A stretch of DNA of 64,000 nt from Paenibacillus sp. FSL H8-0079. Its GTDB lineage: Bacteria; Bacillota; Bacilli; Paenibacillales; Paenibacillaceae. The stretch covers positions 4,588,001 to 4,652,000 of the forward strand of contig NZ_CP150300.1 of the NCBI RefSeq assembly GCF_037991315.1, given 5' to 3'. The notes beneath the pieces were generated by a model that did not search any database, had not been told where the DNA came from, and saw nothing but the letters and a program-made list of their open reading frames with translations. Shown in pieces: positions 18,171 to 28,410 of this stretch. Within the stretch, counting starts at the first letter, position 1. The number at the start of each line of letters is the position of its first letter. The position numbers were made by a program, and so were the translations under genes.

Positions 18171-18255
18171 ATTTATACCCTCATATATCCTTCTTTAATA
18201 CTGAATTTTAGCATTGCTTCAAGTCTGTGGAAAAGGACTCATGAAATACGCCCAA

Positions 18256-20331
18256 TTACCAAACCAACTTGGAAAAATCAGCAAATCCTTTCAAGTCACG
18301 ATCAATAGCCGCGAGCAGTGCAAGTCGGTTCGCACGAACAGCATCATCTTCAGCCATAACCATGACCGAATCGAAGAATGAAGTAATACCATCCTTCCAA
18401 GCGGATGCAATAGCCAGCGCTTCAGCAGCATCGTGCTGAGTCAATGCCTGACGGTACTCTGCATTTGTTCTGCTCCATGCCTCGTGCAACTGACGCTCTC
18501 CATCTTCTGTGAACAGTTCCGGATGTACGGAAGCATTGGATGCTTTAGCAGCCAGATTACCCACACGGTTAAACGATTCAACCGTTGTTTTGAATGCGTC
18601 TCCTGTCAGAACAGCCGCCATCAACGCTTCACCTTTTGGAACCACAGCGCTGATATCATCGAATCCGGAAGAAATCACGGCATCCACAACGTCGTAACGG
18701 ACGGTTTCGGACAACAATTTTTTCACACGAAGCCCGAAGAAGTCTTGCAGATCTTTACGAACCTCTTCATCTGCACGTTTCAACAGGTTCATCTGGGCAT
18801 GCACTTGAAGCGCTACTCCGAACACATCTGACAATGTCAACGGTAGCTTATGATCCAGCAAAATCTGTACAATACCTGCAGCCTGACGGCGCAGCGCATA
18901 CGGATCTTGAGATCCCGTAGGAATGATGTTGATGGAGAAGCAACCCACGATTGTGTCCATTTTATCCGCAGCACTCACAATGGCACCGACAAGCGAAGCA
19001 GGAGATTGATCTCCGGCGAAACGTGGCTGATAGTGTTCGAATACAGCTTTGGCCACTTCTTCTTTTTCGCCCGCTTTACGAGCGTAATCTTCACCCATAA
19101 CACCTTGCAGTTCCGGGAATTCACCTACCATCAGTGTCACCAGATCGAATTTGCAGATATCTGCTGAGCGGCTAACGGATTCGGCAACATCACCCGATAC
19201 TTGCAGTTTGGCAGCAAGCCCATCGGCAATCTTGCGAATACGACGTACTTTATCTCCAACCGTTCCCAGCTCTTCCTGGAAGACGATACTTTCAAGCTTC
19301 GACAGTGCATCCTTAATCTGTAGCTTCTGATCTTCCTCATAGAAGAACTTGGCATCAGACAAACGTGCACGCAGAACTTTTTCATTCCCTTTGGCAATAA
19401 CATCCAGTGAATCACTTCCACCGTTACGTACCGTTACGAAGAATGGCAACAATTGTCCCTCGCTGTCCAATACAGGGAAATAACGCTGATGCTCACGCAT
19501 GGAAGTAATCAATACTTCTTGTGGAATATTCAAAAATGAAGAGTCGAATGTCCCGAACAATACCGTAGGTGTTTCCACCAGGAACAGCACTTCTTCCAAC
19601 AAGTCTTCCTTAATCGCAATATCCCATTTTTTCTCAGCAGCCAGAGCCTGAATTTGGGATACAATGATCTGTTCACGTTCCTGGATATCTGCAATGACAT
19701 GTTCAGAACGCAACACTTCCACGTACGAAGACGGATTGGAAATCACGGCCTCCTTACCGAGGAAACGATGTCCGCGAGTTACATTACCCGACTTGACGCC
19801 TGTTACTTCCAGGTCGATAACATCACTGCCGAGCATAGCCACGATCCAGCGGATTGGACGTACAAATTTGAAATCATAAGAAGCCCAACGCATGAATTTC
19901 GGGAACGTCATGGCTTGTAATACAGATAACAAGCCTTCGCCAACCACAGAAGCCGTTTCCACACCTTTGCTGCTCTTCGTTGCATAGATATATTCGACAC
20001 CGTTCAATTCTTTGAACGTGAACTGGTCCGGTTCAACACCTTGACTGCGAGCGAATCCGAGTGCAGCTTTGCTCCAATTGCCACTGTCGTCCAGTGCAAT
20101 TTTGCGTGAAGGGCCTTTCACTTCTTCCTCGATATCTTCCTGCTTTTCAGCCACATTCTGAATCAAAACAGCCAGTCGGCGTGGTGTAGCATACGCATTC
20201 ACTTCACCATAAGCAATGCGGGATGCATCAAGCCATTTCACGACACGCTCTTGTAGCTGCGCAATTGCTGCGCGCATGAAGCGTGCAGGTACTTCTTCCA
20301 GCCCGATTTCAAACAACAGATCCTTAGACAT
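18256..20331 (-). CDS. glyS: Glycyl-tRNA synthetase beta subunit
   Basis: The beta chain of the bacterial alpha2beta2 glycyl-tRNA synthetase, which binds tRNA-Gly; 691 residues, the usual size. It begins with the typical [16 protein letters not shown] and continues with [31 protein letters not shown], an HD-like region with [16 protein letters not shown] and [10 protein letters not shown], then [16 protein letters not shown] and a C-terminal DALR-type helical anticodon domain. It overlaps glyQ by 8 nt, so the two are translationally coupled. It is controlled by the glycine T-box upstream of glyQ. Confidence 0.97.
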   Translation of the reverse strand: MSKDLLFEIGLEEVPARFMRAAIAQLQERVVKWLDASRIAYGEVNAYATPRRLAVLIQNVAEKQEDIEEEVKGPSRKIALDDSGNWSKAALGFARSQGVEPDQFTFKELNGVEYIYATKSSKGVETASVVGEGLLSVLQAMTFPKFMRWASYDFKFVRPIRWIVAMLGSDVIDLEVTGVKSGNVTRGHRFLGKEAVISNPSSYVEVLRSEHVIADIQEREQIIVSQIQALAAEKKWDIAIKEDLLEEVLFLVETPTVLFGTFDSSFLNIPQEVLITSMREHQRYFPVLDSEGQLLPFFVTVRNGGSDSLDVIAKGNEKVLRARLSDAKFFYEEDQKLQIKDALSKLESIVFQEELGTVGDKVRRIRKIADGLAAKLQVSGDVAESVSRSADICKFDLVTLMVGEFPELQGVMGEDYARKAGEKEEVAKAVFEHYQPRFAGDQSPASLVGAIVSAADKMDTIVGCFSINIIPTGSQDPYALRRQAAGIVQILLDHKLPLTLSDVFGVALQVHAQMNLLKRADEEVRKDLQDFFGLRVKKLLSETVRYDVVDAVISSGFDDISAVVPKGEALMAAVLTGDAFKTTVESFNRVGNLAAKASNASVHPELFTEDGERQLHEAWSRTNAEYRQALTQHDAAEALAIASAWKDGITSFFDSVMVMAEDDAVRANRLALLAAIDRDLKGFADFSKLVW

Positions 20332-21211
20332 GCTCGGCTCCCCCTTTCTTGATCAGCGGGAAGCCTAGCTTCTCACGCTCTTCCATATATGTTGCAGCGA
20401 CTTGGCGAGCCAGATTACGGACACGTGTGATGTAGCCCGTTCGTTCCGTTACACTGATGGCTCCACGTGCATCCAACAGGTTGAACGTGTGGGAACATTT
20501 CAGCACATAGTCATATGCCGGGAATACCAGGTGCTGTGCCATGGCTTTGTTTGCTTCTTCTTCATGCATGTTGAAGAGTGTAAACAACATTTTCACATCA
20601 GATACTTCAAACGTATATTTAGAGTGTTCGAATTCTGGTTGACGGAATACATCACCATAAGTGATACCTTCCACCCATTCCAGATCAAACACATTCTCTT
20701 TTTCCTGAATGTACGAAGCCAAACGCTCCATACCATACGTAATTTCAACGGCTACGGGATTCGTCTCGATTCCACCAACTTGTTGGAAATACGTGAATTG
20801 TGTAATTTCCATTCCGTCCAACCATACTTCCCAACCAAGACCTGCACAACCAAGGGAAGGGTTCTCCCAGTTATCTTCAACAAATCGAATATCATGTTTG
20901 AGCGGATCAATGCCCAGACGCTTCAGACTTTCCAGGTAAATTTCCTGAATATTGTCCGGAGAAGGCTTGATGATCACCTGGAACTGATGATGCTGGTACA
21001 GCCGGTTAGGGTTCTCACCATAACGTCCGTCCGAAGGACGACGGGAAGGCTCCACATAGGCCACTTTCCAAGGTTCGGGTCCAAGCGAACGTAAAAAGGT
21101 CATCGGGTTCATCGTACCTGCCCCTTTTTCCGTATCGTATGGCTGGACAATAATACAGTTATGCTCGGCCCAGAATTGTTGCAGCGTTAGAATCATCTGC
21201 TGAAAATTCAT
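20324..21211 (-). CDS. glyQ: Glycyl-tRNA synthetase alpha subunit
   Basis: The catalytic alpha chain that forms glycyl-adenylate; 295 residues. It has the class II motifs around [20 protein letters not shown] and [20 protein letters not shown], plus [20 protein letters not shown] 21211 ([17 protein letters not shown]) has AAGGAG 7 nt ahead; ATGs further upstream sit on top of that site. It is encoded immediately upstream of and overlapping glyS. The 5' leader is a T-box riboswitch, so expression should rise when uncharged tRNA-Gly accumulates. Confidence 0.97.
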   Translation of the reverse strand: MNFQQMILTLQQFWAEHNCIIVQPYDTEKGAGTMNPMTFLRSLGPEPWKVAYVEPSRRPSDGRYGENPNRLYQHHQFQVIIKPSPDNIQEIYLESLKRLGIDPLKHDIRFVEDNWENPSLGCAGLGWEVWLDGMEITQFTYFQQVGGIETNPVAVEITYGMERLASYIQEKENVFDLEWVEGITYGDVFRQPEFEHSKYTFEVSDVKMLFTLFNMHEEEANKAMAQHLVFPAYDYVLKCSHTFNLLDARGAISVTERTGYITRVRNLARQVAATYMEEREKLGFPLIKKGGAEHV

Positions 21212-21265
21212 AATCATGCTCCTTTTCAATGGTTTGTTAGCAAGCTTAGAACGGAGCAGACAACA

Positions 21266-21557
21266 ATAAATAGCCCCCGTCCTACGCCTGTTGTACAGAC
21301 GTAGGGACGAGAGCTATTCCCGCGGTTCCACCCTACTTGGCTTGGATCAAACAGGATGATCCTGTTCGTTCCAGCCCACTTTTCCGTGTCCATTCATGCT
21401 CCCGAGTGCCGTTTCAAAGATCGATTTAGCCCGGCTTCCACCATCCCCGGCTCGCTCATTCATGTTTCACAAGTGTCTACAACAACTTGCCCCCACAAAT
21501 GCAATAAATCCATTCTTTTACTTTCTCGTTCAATGCATGTCTCATAAAGAGAAATTA
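21266..21557 (-). promoter_or_regulatory. T-box leader (tRNA-Gly-sensing) with terminator/antiterminator
   Basis: The T-box sequence AGGGTGGAACCGCG occurs on the minus strand at 21321-21334. It is followed by a terminator whose arms AATAGCTCTCGTCC (to 21318) and the GGACGGGGGCTATT side (from 21268) pair, ending in TTATTGTTG. Upstream lies about 220 nt of stem-rich leader. Coupling to glyQS implies a glycine specifier codon; I did not pinpoint it. High uncharged tRNA-Gly should favour read-through. Confidence 0.92.
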
Positions 21558-21563
21558 TATTTC

Positions 21564-21592
21564 ATAATATATAAAATCTAGTATGAAGTCAA
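21564..21592 (-). promoter_or_regulatory. SigmaA promoter of the glyQS T-box transcript
   Basis: TTGACT (21587-21592) and TATTAT (21564-21569) with a 17-bp spacer on the minus strand, 28 bp past the recO stop. The predicted start near 21557 gives a leader of about 345 nt before glyQ. Confidence 0.8.
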
Positions 21593-21620
21593 GATATAGT
21601 TTCACTTCCACCAAAACGCC

Positions 21621-22373
21621 TCAAATCCCGTACTTCTCCATCTGATCGAGGAAAGAACGGGATTTAAGATTCAGACCAAGCTGATGATCCATGAAGGCAC
21701 GCATCAGTTTTTTGATCTCATCACGGGTAGATTCACTCACTGATATATTTCCCAAGCGCTGCAGATCCAACTGCGCGAACAAACGCAACAACTTCAGAGC
21801 CTTTGGACTGACTGACATCGCCGGAGGATCGAAATGTTTGCATGCACGACACAGGACGCCACCAAGTCTGGGACTTATAAACAACTGCTCATCCGGTCGC
21901 TCCTGATTACAGGAGATACACTCATCGAACTGTGGACCATAACCGGATGCCTGTAATATTTTCATTTCGTACAGACTGGTAATAACAACCGGATCTTTTT
22001 CTTCCTTCAACGCCTGCAGACACGCCTTTAACTGTTTGAACCAAAATGTACCTGTCTCTTCATCTTGAAGCACGCGATCCAATAGTTCACACGCATAAGA
22101 GGCATAAGAGGCCTTGACCAGATCTTCACGCAACTCATGATAGGATTCAACAATTTCTCCAGCATTCAGTGTACCTAGACCTGTATTGCGAAAATATACA
22201 TATTGACCAAACGTAAACGGCTGCACCAGTGCAGCATGTCGGCTCTTGGGCTTTTTGGCACCGCGGACGAGTACGCCTACTTTCCCGCCGCTTTCGGTGC
22301 AAAGCGTAATGATTTTGTTCCCTTCGCCGTAGTCCATGCTGCGGATGACAATCCCTTCCACCCTGTATAGCAT
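21621..22373 (-). CDS. recO: DNA repair protein RecO
   Basis: RecO binds single-stranded DNA and helps RecR load RecA in gap repair; 250 residues. The N-terminal OB fold starts MLYRVEGIVIRSMDYGEGNKI, with GGKVGVLVRGAKKPKS next. The C-terminal half is helical and contains a CxxC-type cluster (CISCNQ and CRACKHFD), a zinc-binding feature of many Gram-positive RecO proteins. It lies downstream of era and yqzL, as in other Bacillales, and immediately upstream of the glyQS promoter. Confidence 0.95.
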   Translation of the reverse strand: MLYRVEGIVIRSMDYGEGNKIITLCTESGGKVGVLVRGAKKPKSRHAALVQPFTFGQYVYFRNTGLGTLNAGEIVESYHELREDLVKASYASYACELLDRVLQDEETGTFWFKQLKACLQALKEEKDPVVITSLYEMKILQASGYGPQFDECISCNQERPDEQLFISPRLGGVLCRACKHFDPPAMSVSPKALKLLRLFAQLDLQRLGNISVSESTRDEIKKLMRAFMDHQLGLNLKSRSFLDQMEKYGI

Positions 22374-22406
22374 GCCTCGTCACCTAACCATTCCCGAATC
22401 AGCCAG

Positions 22407-22547
22407 TTATCCCTCGGCTTCTTCATCTTCAATCACTTCCCTTGCAAGTTCCGACTCCTGTCCTAACGAGTTACACTCCTCGGTATATAACAAATAGGAC
22501 TCCACGTCCCCCGTCATCGCAAAAACCTTCCACGAAAAATCTCGCAT
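22407..22547 (-). CDS. yqzL: YqzL family small protein
   Basis: A 46-residue protein, MRDFSWKVFAMTGDVESYLL at the start, matching the short YqzL family that lies between era and recO in Bacillales. Its function is unknown. The frame is open upstream to 22610, but AGAGGA lies about 10 nt before ATG 22547 and conservation begins there. The acidic tail (REVIEDEEAEG) is a common feature of the family. Confidence 0.8.
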   Translation of the reverse strand: MRDFSWKVFAMTGDVESYLLYTEECNSLGQESELAREVIEDEEAEG

Positions 22548-22651
22548 CGGAATTTCATCCTCTCTTCGGAAATGACGTCTGCATCTACCAAATAGGATGG
22601 AGTCTTGCAAGGTAAACTATGTGTTGCAATTACTGGATACAATTCCGACGA

Positions 22652-23551
22652 TCAATCACGGCCAAAGCCAAGGTCACGCAGAACTCGATCCTGATTTCTC
22701 CAGTCTTTTTTCACTTTAACCCACAGATCCATGAAGATTTTGGAGCCAAGCAAATTCTGAATGTCATGTCGAGCTCGTTTACCCACTTCTTTCAGAAGGG
22801 CACCTTGCTTCCCGATAATGATTCCTTTTTGGGAATCCCGTTCCACAAAAATGACGGCTGAGATATAAACGACACCATTATCCTGAACTTTCATATCTTC
22901 GATCGTTACAGCAATGGAGTGAGGCACTTCTTCACGAGTCATTTGCAGAATTTTCTCACGAATCAACTCGGCACATACAAACTGCTCCGGATGGTCAGTA
23001 ACCTGGTCATCAGGATAGTACTGTGGACCTTCAGGCAAATACTTGCCGAGCTGTTCCAGCAACGTGCTGACATTGCTGCCAAGCATGGCAGAGACAGGAA
23101 CGATTTCAGCGAAATCGTGAAGCTTGCGATACGTCTCTATGAGTGGCAACAGCGCTTCCGGCTCAATTTTGTCAATTTTATTCATGACGAGAATGACAGG
23201 CGTACGGATATTTTTCAACTGTTCCGCAATATAACGGTCACCGCCACCCAAGCCTTCCGAAGCGTCAATCAGAAACAGTGCGGCTTCTACTTCTCCTAGC
23301 GTGTTCAAAGCAGTCTGGTTCATGTAATCGCCAAGTTTGGATTGACGTTTGTGAATCCCTGGTGTGTCTAAGAAAACGATTTGCTGATGTTCGGATGTAT
23401 ACACACCATGAATCTTATTACGGGTAGTTTGTGGCTTGTCCGACATAATGGCAATTTTCTGTCCAATAACTTGGTTCATCAGTGTGGATTTACCTACGTT
23501 TGGACGTCCAATAATGGCTACAAAACCGGATTTGAATGCTTGTTTTTTCAT
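22652..23551 (-). CDS. era: GTPase Era
   Basis: Era is a 16S rRNA-binding GTPase needed for 30S assembly; 299 residues. G1 is [10 protein letters not shown]3 is DTPGIH, G4 is NKID and G5 is SAM. The C-terminal KH domain contains [15 protein letters not shown]. It sits between cdd and yqzL-recO, the usual Bacillales arrangement, and functionally joins ybeY in the same gene string. Confidence 0.97.
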   Translation of the reverse strand: MKKQAFKSGFVAIIGRPNVGKSTLMNQVIGQKIAIMSDKPQTTRNKIHGVYTSEHQQIVFLDTPGIHKRQSKLGDYMNQTALNTLGEVEAALFLIDASEGLGGGDRYIAEQLKNIRTPVILVMNKIDKIEPEALLPLIETYRKLHDFAEIVPVSAMLGSNVSTLLEQLGKYLPEGPQYYPDDQVTDHPEQFVCAELIREKILQMTREEVPHSIAVTIEDMKVQDNGVVYISAVIFVERDSQKGIIIGKQGALLKEVGKRARHDIQNLLGSKIFMDLWVKVKKDWRNQDRVLRDLGFGRD

Positions 23552-23587
23552 ATGTTCCTCCTCAGGCGCCTAGGCCTGGAATATTGT

Positions 23588-24001
23588 TTATTTTTTTGCA
23601 GAATTCAGATCAGAAGGCCCAAAAGCCCAAGGTAACAGTTCAGCAACGGTGGTCTCTTGCAGATCACCTTTCATGTTTCCCAAGATGACTTTCATATCGG
23701 GTTCACACAGTTCGTACATGACTTGACGACATACGCCACATGGAGCAATCGGACCATCGGTGTCTCCCACAATGGCAATCGCTTTGAAGCTACGTGGCTG
23801 CTGTCCACCTGCAATGGCACTGAACATCGCTGTACGCTCAGCACAGTTACCTGGGGTATACGCAGCATTCTCAATATTACAACCATGATGCACATGCCCT
23901 TCACTGTCAAGCAAAGCTGCACCTACACCAAAATGGGAGTAAGGCGTGTACGCCTTCGTACGTGCCTTAATTGCTTCTTGCATTAGCAAACTGTTATCCA
24001 T
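23588..24001 (-). CDS. cdd: Cytidine deaminase
   Basis: Cdd deaminates cytidine and deoxycytidine to uridine forms in pyrimidine salvage. With ATG 24001 the protein has 137 residues, typical of the small tetrameric form. The catalytic zinc motif is Cys53-Ala-Glu55 (GNCAERTAMF) with Cys88 and Cys91 in PCGVCRQV; substrate-binding NIENAAY is also present. GGGAG lies 7 to 9 nt ahead. A 262-bp gap upstream, holding a repeat element, separates it from dgkA. Confidence 0.95.
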   Translation of the reverse strand: MDNSLLMQEAIKARTKAYTPYSHFGVGAALLDSEGHVHHGCNIENAAYTPGNCAERTAMFSAIAGGQQPRSFKAIAIVGDTDGPIAPCGVCRQVMYELCEPDMKVILGNMKGDLQETTVAELLPWAFGPSDLNSAKK

Positions 24002-24078
24002 TGATATTCTCTCCCTTAGGGTGCAATATAAAATCAAACTAGTGCATTTACACTGGACACTCCGCTGTCAGAACAACC

Positions 24079-24201
24079 TTCCGAGCGCTGTTATCCCCAG
24101 ATTTTTTTGATCCCTTTTAATAAGGGAAAATCCGGGGATAAAGGCGCACACTCCGTTTCTTCAGGTTTCTTCTGACCTCTCCGTTATCGTGTTTGCATCA
24201 A
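24079..24201. repeat. Diverged single copy of the hairpin-bearing interspersed repeat
   Basis: About 120 bp align clearly with the tandem units at 52857-53403, from CTTCCGAGCGCTG to TTTGCATCA, including AAAATCCGG and AAAGGCGCAC. The central hairpin spans 24091-24141: TTATCCCC pairs with GGGGATAA, where the tandem copies have TTGTCTCC with GGAGACAA. Two pairs have changed on both sides, so the stem is kept. It lies in the dgkA-cdd gap and contains no credible gene. Confidence 0.85.
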
Positions 24202-24263
24202 GTAAATTTATATTAGTGTGTGGTATTAAAATCAAAACGAATCAAAACAAAGTTAATACAAAA

Positions 24264-24635
24264 TCAGTGAAAACCCAGCCAGCTCATCGCCGGCTTAATG
24301 AAAACGATACAACCGATGATGACGGCGAATACCGCAGCCAGCAGAACTGCCCCGGCCGCGGTATCCTTCGCCGCTTTTGCCAGCGGATGGATATGGGGAT
24401 GTGCCAGATCAACTGCAGCCTCTACAGCCGTGTTCATCAATTCAGTCACCAGGACCAAAAAGACAGCGGTCAGCACAAACATCCAATCTATTCTTGAGAT
24501 TTTGAAAAAAAAGCCGGCTACACACATCAAAACAGCCACTCCCGTGTGAACTCTCACATTACGCTGAGTCCGCAACCCATATGCGATTCCTTCCGCAGCA
24601 TTGCGGAATACCAGACCCCAGGAGCGCCTTTTCAT
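24264..24635 (-). CDS. dgkA: Diacylglycerol/undecaprenol kinase DgkA
   Basis: A 123-residue integral membrane lipid kinase with three hydrophobic helices. The family signature ELMNTAVEAAVDL contains the catalytic glutamate, followed by HPLAKAAKDTAAGAVLL. In Gram-positive bacteria this family phosphorylates mainly undecaprenol, recycling the cell-wall lipid carrier. Its ATG at 24635 overlaps the TAA of ybeY (TAATG), so the two are coupled. Confidence 0.93.
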   Translation of the reverse strand: MKRRSWGLVFRNAAEGIAYGLRTQRNVRVHTGVAVLMCVAGFFFKISRIDWMFVLTAVFLVLVTELMNTAVEAAVDLAHPHIHPLAKAAKDTAAGAVLLAAVFAVIIGCIVFIKPAMSWLGFH

Positions 24636-25132
24636 TATCGTGTCAACCCGGCCTGGGCCAATACCGCTTCTTGTTTACCCATCATTTCAGCCTCGCTAGC
24701 TTCATCCTGATGGTCATATCCGAGCAGGTGCAAGAAGCCATGGACAAACAAAAAACCAAGCTCACGTTCAAAAGAGTGTCCATACTCCTCACTTTGCAGG
24801 ATGGTCCGTGGTACGGAAATGATGATGTCTCCAAGAACATCCGGCATTTCTTCCATTTCTTCATCTTCATCCAGCTCATAGATAATGTCGAGTTCTTCAT
24901 CCACCGTCTCATTCATCGCAAAAGACAATACATCCGTAGGACGGTCAATACCGCGATAGTCACGGTTCAACTCGTGGATCTGCTCATCGTTTACAAAAGT
25001 CAGAGCCACTTCTCCGTCTGCCACACCTTCCGCTTCTCCAGCTAGATTCAGCAACTGTTCCAGCATTGCAATCATCGGTTCTGTAATTTCTTTATCCTGT
25101 TGTTCATTATTCCATGCCAGATTAAGACTCAT
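24635..25132 (-). CDS. ybeY: Endoribonuclease YbeY (rRNA maturation)
   Basis: A 165-residue metalloprotein. The zinc site His131-x3-His135-x5-His141 is in HGFLHLLGYDH, and the fold-defining RPTDVLSFAMNE is present. YbeY takes part in 16S rRNA 3'-end maturation and ribosome quality control. An acidic loop (about residues 78-96, EELDIIYELDEDEEMEE) is longer than in enteric homologues. It lies between pgpH and dgkA. Confidence 0.95.
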   Translation of the reverse strand: MSLNLAWNNEQQDKEITEPMIAMLEQLLNLAGEAEGVADGEVALTFVNDEQIHELNRDYRGIDRPTDVLSFAMNETVDEELDIIYELDEDEEMEEMPDVLGDIIISVPRTILQSEEYGHSFERELGFLFVHGFLHLLGYDHQDEASEAEMMGKQEAVLAQAGLTR

Positions 25133-25166
25133 TCCTTCATAACTCCTGTCTACTAATAATATTAAA

Positions 25167-27416
25167 TTAGCCTGCTTCGGGTGAAGTCGGCTTTGGTTTC
25201 TTGATCTCCTCCGGATATTCTATCCTGGAGTGGAAGATACCCATCACCGTTTCCTTCAATGTTCTGGCGACGATGTCCAGTTCACGCATCGTAAGATCAC
25301 AATCATTGAACTGATGATCATCCAATCGACCTTTAATAATCTTCTCTATCATGGACTCCACTTGCTCCACTGTCGGTTTGCGTAAAGATCTCACAGCAGC
25401 TTCTACACTATCGGCAATGCCAACAATAGCAGATTCCTTGGACTGAGCCTTCGGCCCAGGGTAACGGAAATCTTCTTCCGTGAAATCAGGTTCAACTCCT
25501 GCTTCTTCCGCTTGGCGCAGCGCTTTGTGATAGAAATAATGGAGAAATGTCGTGCCGTGATGCTGTTCCGCAATATCCCGAATAGGTCTGGGTAGTTTGT
25601 AATCCTTCTGCATTTCCACACCATCACGGGCATGGGCAACGATAATGGATTTGCTCAGTTTCGGATCGATCGAATCATGCGGATTCTCCATGTTATTCTG
25701 ATTCTCAATAAAATAGATGGGGCGCTTCGTCTTGCCAATATCATGATAATACGATCCCACTCGACAGAGCAATCCGTTAGCTCCAATGGCCTCTGCCGCA
25801 GCCTCCGACAGATTGCCTACCATAACGCTGTGATGATAGGTACCCGGTGTCTCCGTGAGCAACTTGCGCAAAAGCGGATGGTTGGGATTAGACAGTTCCA
25901 CCAGTTTGAGCGCTGACAAGATGCCAAATGAAGTTTCGAAAAATGGCATCAGCCCAATGACCAATATGGCAGTCAATACGCCACCAGCAAATGCAAAACC
26001 AACACCATACAGTGTTGTGGTTCGGTTCCAATCTCCTGAGTCAATCAAAGCCAGGGTGAAGACGGCTATGGACCCGAACAAGCAGACCATAATGGCCCCT
26101 TTCAGGATCGTTGATCGTTGGCTAGCCTTATGCGTTGCGAAGATCGCAACAAATGAAACCAATACAGCGAAGAAGCCCAGTTCAAAGTCAAACAGCTGAC
26201 CCTGATGCGTGTTCAAAATAATACTGGACAATATACCGATCAAAATCGAACATACAAAGGCAAGCGAGGTATCCAGCAGAAGCGCAATTAACATCGCCCC
26301 TACCGCAACTGGCGCAAGGAAACCTACATAAGACCTCTCATTGGTCTGGATAATCGCCGTCACATGCATAACCACAATCGTAATAATAAAAATGAGAACA
26401 AGCATCAACAGCTGCGCATTATTATATTTGAAATGCGTTCCGCTGCATTGCTGAATATACATCAGAATTGCTGCCGACAACAGACAGGAAAACATAAGAA
26501 GCCCAAGCTGCGGCCAGTAGTTCACTTCATTTTTCAGCAAGTCATTCTCATCCAGGAGCGCATACATTTCCGGGGTGATCATTTCACCCTTGGCAACTAA
26601 TGTGTCCCCTTGCTTGATAAAGACGGTTTGCGTGTTCTCACGTGCCTGAACTTTCGCTTCCTTGGTTCCCTCTTCGTCGTAGAAGCGGTTAGCGGTCACC
26701 ACGAGGCGAGCAAGCTCCTGCACCACCTCACGTTGCGTACGCTTACTAAGAGAGCTGACACTCACCATCTCGGCTACTTTCGCACGTGCGGTGGTTGCAT
26801 CGCTGATCTGATCCGTCATTAACCGGGAAACAATATCCCTCGCAACTGGTTTCATCTCTTGGATATCATCCGATGTCAGACGTGAGATTTTGATGTAGGT
26901 CTCTTCGGGAATACGGTAGCTTTGCTCCTGTACCACATTTCGGATCTCTTCCAACAGCGTCTCGGAGTATGTACCGGCTTTCCGATTATTATTGATATAG
27001 TTGGTCACAAAATCCTTCTGGCGTTGCGGAATTTCATCCCGATAAATATCAATCTTATCCTGACTTGAAATCTGATCATCCTGATTTAATCGATCTACAC
27101 GATCAAGCAGGGTTGTCATCAAATTTTCGTTCCGCATCTGCACGATCTGAAATATTGGTTGTACGCGTTCAGCCGCTTCTTCCTGTGCTTTGAGTGTGGC
27201 CTTGTTATTCGGAATCTGCATGGGCGCAGCAATATCCACTTCACTCCGTGTACCTTCCTGAATATCATACCGCTCGGGGAGCAACTTGGAAGCCAGACTC
27301 ACGTAGAAAAGAATCACCAGAAACAAAAACAGAAGATAGCGTGCCCACACGCTATACTTCCATCCTGTAGCCTTATTCTGAAAAGATTTGCCTTTTGACG
27401 GTTCCTTCGAGGTCAC
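25167..27416 (-). CDS. pgpH: 7TMR-HD family c-di-AMP phosphodiesterase PgpH
   Basis: A membrane phosphodiesterase that hydrolyses cyclic di-AMP in its characterised relatives. The 749-residue protein has one N-terminal transmembrane segment, a large extracellular 7TMR-HDED domain (about 65-300), seven membrane helices (about 300-500), and a cytosolic HD domain. HD-domain motifs include TPGTYHHSVMVGNLSE, YYHDIGK and HHGTTF. GTG 27416 is preferred: AAAGGGA lies 9 nt ahead and just past the phoH stop. A TTG at 27425 is an alternative; longer frames run into phoH. Confidence 0.92.
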   Translation of the reverse strand: MTSKEPSKGKSFQNKATGWKYSVWARYLLFLFLVILFYVSLASKLLPERYDIQEGTRSEVDIAAPMQIPNNKATLKAQEEAAERVQPIFQIVQMRNENLMTTLLDRVDRLNQDDQISSQDKIDIYRDEIPQRQKDFVTNYINNNRKAGTYSETLLEEIRNVVQEQSYRIPEETYIKISRLTSDDIQEMKPVARDIVSRLMTDQISDATTARAKVAEMVSVSSLSKRTQREVVQELARLVVTANRFYDEEGTKEAKVQARENTQTVFIKQGDTLVAKGEMITPEMYALLDENDLLKNEVNYWPQLGLLMFSCLLSAAILMYIQQCSGTHFKYNNAQLLMLVLIFIITIVVMHVTAIIQTNERSYVGFLAPVAVGAMLIALLLDTSLAFVCSILIGILSSIILNTHQGQLFDFELGFFAVLVSFVAIFATHKASQRSTILKGAIMVCLFGSIAVFTLALIDSGDWNRTTTLYGVGFAFAGGVLTAILVIGLMPFFETSFGILSALKLVELSNPNHPLLRKLLTETPGTYHHSVMVGNLSEAAAEAIGANGLLCRVGSYYHDIGKTKRPIYFIENQNNMENPHDSIDPKLSKSIIVAHARDGVEMQKDYKLPRPIRDIAEQHHGTTFLHYFYHKALRQAEEAGVEPDFTEEDFRYPGPKAQSKESAIVGIADSVEAAVRSLRKPTVEQVESMIEKIIKGRLDDHQFNDCDLTMRELDIVARTLKETVMGIFHSRIEYPEEIKKPKPTSPEAG

Positions 27417-27432
27417 TTTAGACAATCCCTTT

Positions 27433-28404
27433 CTATGCTTGATTTTCTGCGGCGTGGTTGTAAGCCACGATAATTTTCTGGACGAGGGAATGCCGCACAA
27501 CATCTTGCTCGGCAAAATAGACAAACCCAATCTCGTTAACTTCGTTCAAGATCGAATTCGCTTCCACAAGCCCGGATTTCTTACCACGCGGTAAATCAAT
27601 CTGTGTCACGTCTCCGGTGATGACCATTTTGGAGCCAAAACCAAGACGGGTCAGGAACATCTTCATCTGTTCCGGTGTTGTGTTCTGTGCTTCATCAAGA
27701 ATGATGAATGAGTCATCCAGCGTACGACCCCGCATGTAGGCGAGTGGCGCGATTTCGATTAACCCTCGCTCCAGTGCCTTCGCGGTCTGTTCCTGTCCCA
27801 TAACGTCATACAGGGCATCGTACAGCGGTCTCAGATACGGGTCTACCTTCTCCTGAAGATCACCTGGCAAAAACCCAAGACTCTCTCCTGCTTCAACAGC
27901 AGGTCGTGTCAGCACAATGCGTTTGACGCTGCCTTCTTTAATTGCGGCAACAGCCAGTACAACAGCAAGGTAGGTTTTACCCGTACCGGCAGGACCAATG
28001 CCAAATACAATATCACGTTTTTTAATTGTAGTTACATAGTGCTTCTGTCCAATGGTTTTAACACGGATTGGTTTACCTCGGTATGTCGTCGTAATCTCGC
28101 CCTTGAACAGATCCAACAGTTGGTCTGCCCGCATATCCTTGGCAAGTTCAATCGCATACTTCACATCTCTTTCGGTTAACACGTATCCGTTGCGTATCAA
28201 TTGCAGTAACACATCAAATAATTGTTCAAGCGATTCCACCTGTTGTGCATTGCCGAAAATCACAATCTCAGCTTCACGGGATGCAATCTGGGCGGGAATC
28301 TCGGATTCAATCAGTTTAAGAAAAGTATCTTGGGGTCCAAAAAGAGATTGACCCTCTCCCGCACTCTGGAGGGAGATTTGTATGCTGCGTGTTTGCTCTG
28401 ACAA
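27433..28404 (-). CDS. phoH: PhoH-family ATPase (YbeZ-type)
   Basis: A cytosolic P-loop ATPase of 323 residues. Walker A is GPAGTGKTYLA, and the Walker B region is FIILDEAQNTTPEQMKM. YbeZ-type PhoH proteins interact functionally with YbeY and are proposed RNA-directed ATPases. The start is TTG 28404 (SEQTRSIQ follows), 6 nt after the yqfD stop. It lies directly upstream of pgpH-ybeY, the conserved order. Confidence 0.93.
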   Translation of the reverse strand: MSEQTRSIQISLQSAGEGQSLFGPQDTFLKLIESEIPAQIASREAEIVIFGNAQQVESLEQLFDVLLQLIRNGYVLTERDVKYAIELAKDMRADQLLDLFKGEITTTYRGKPIRVKTIGQKHYVTTIKKRDIVFGIGPAGTGKTYLAVVLAVAAIKEGSVKRIVLTRPAVEAGESLGFLPGDLQEKVDPYLRPLYDALYDVMGQEQTAKALERGLIEIAPLAYMRGRTLDDSFIILDEAQNTTPEQMKMFLTRLGFGSKMVITGDVTQIDLPRGKKSGLVEANSILNEVNEIGFVYFAEQDVVRHSLVQKIIVAYNHAAENQA

Positions 28405-28410
28405 ATATCC

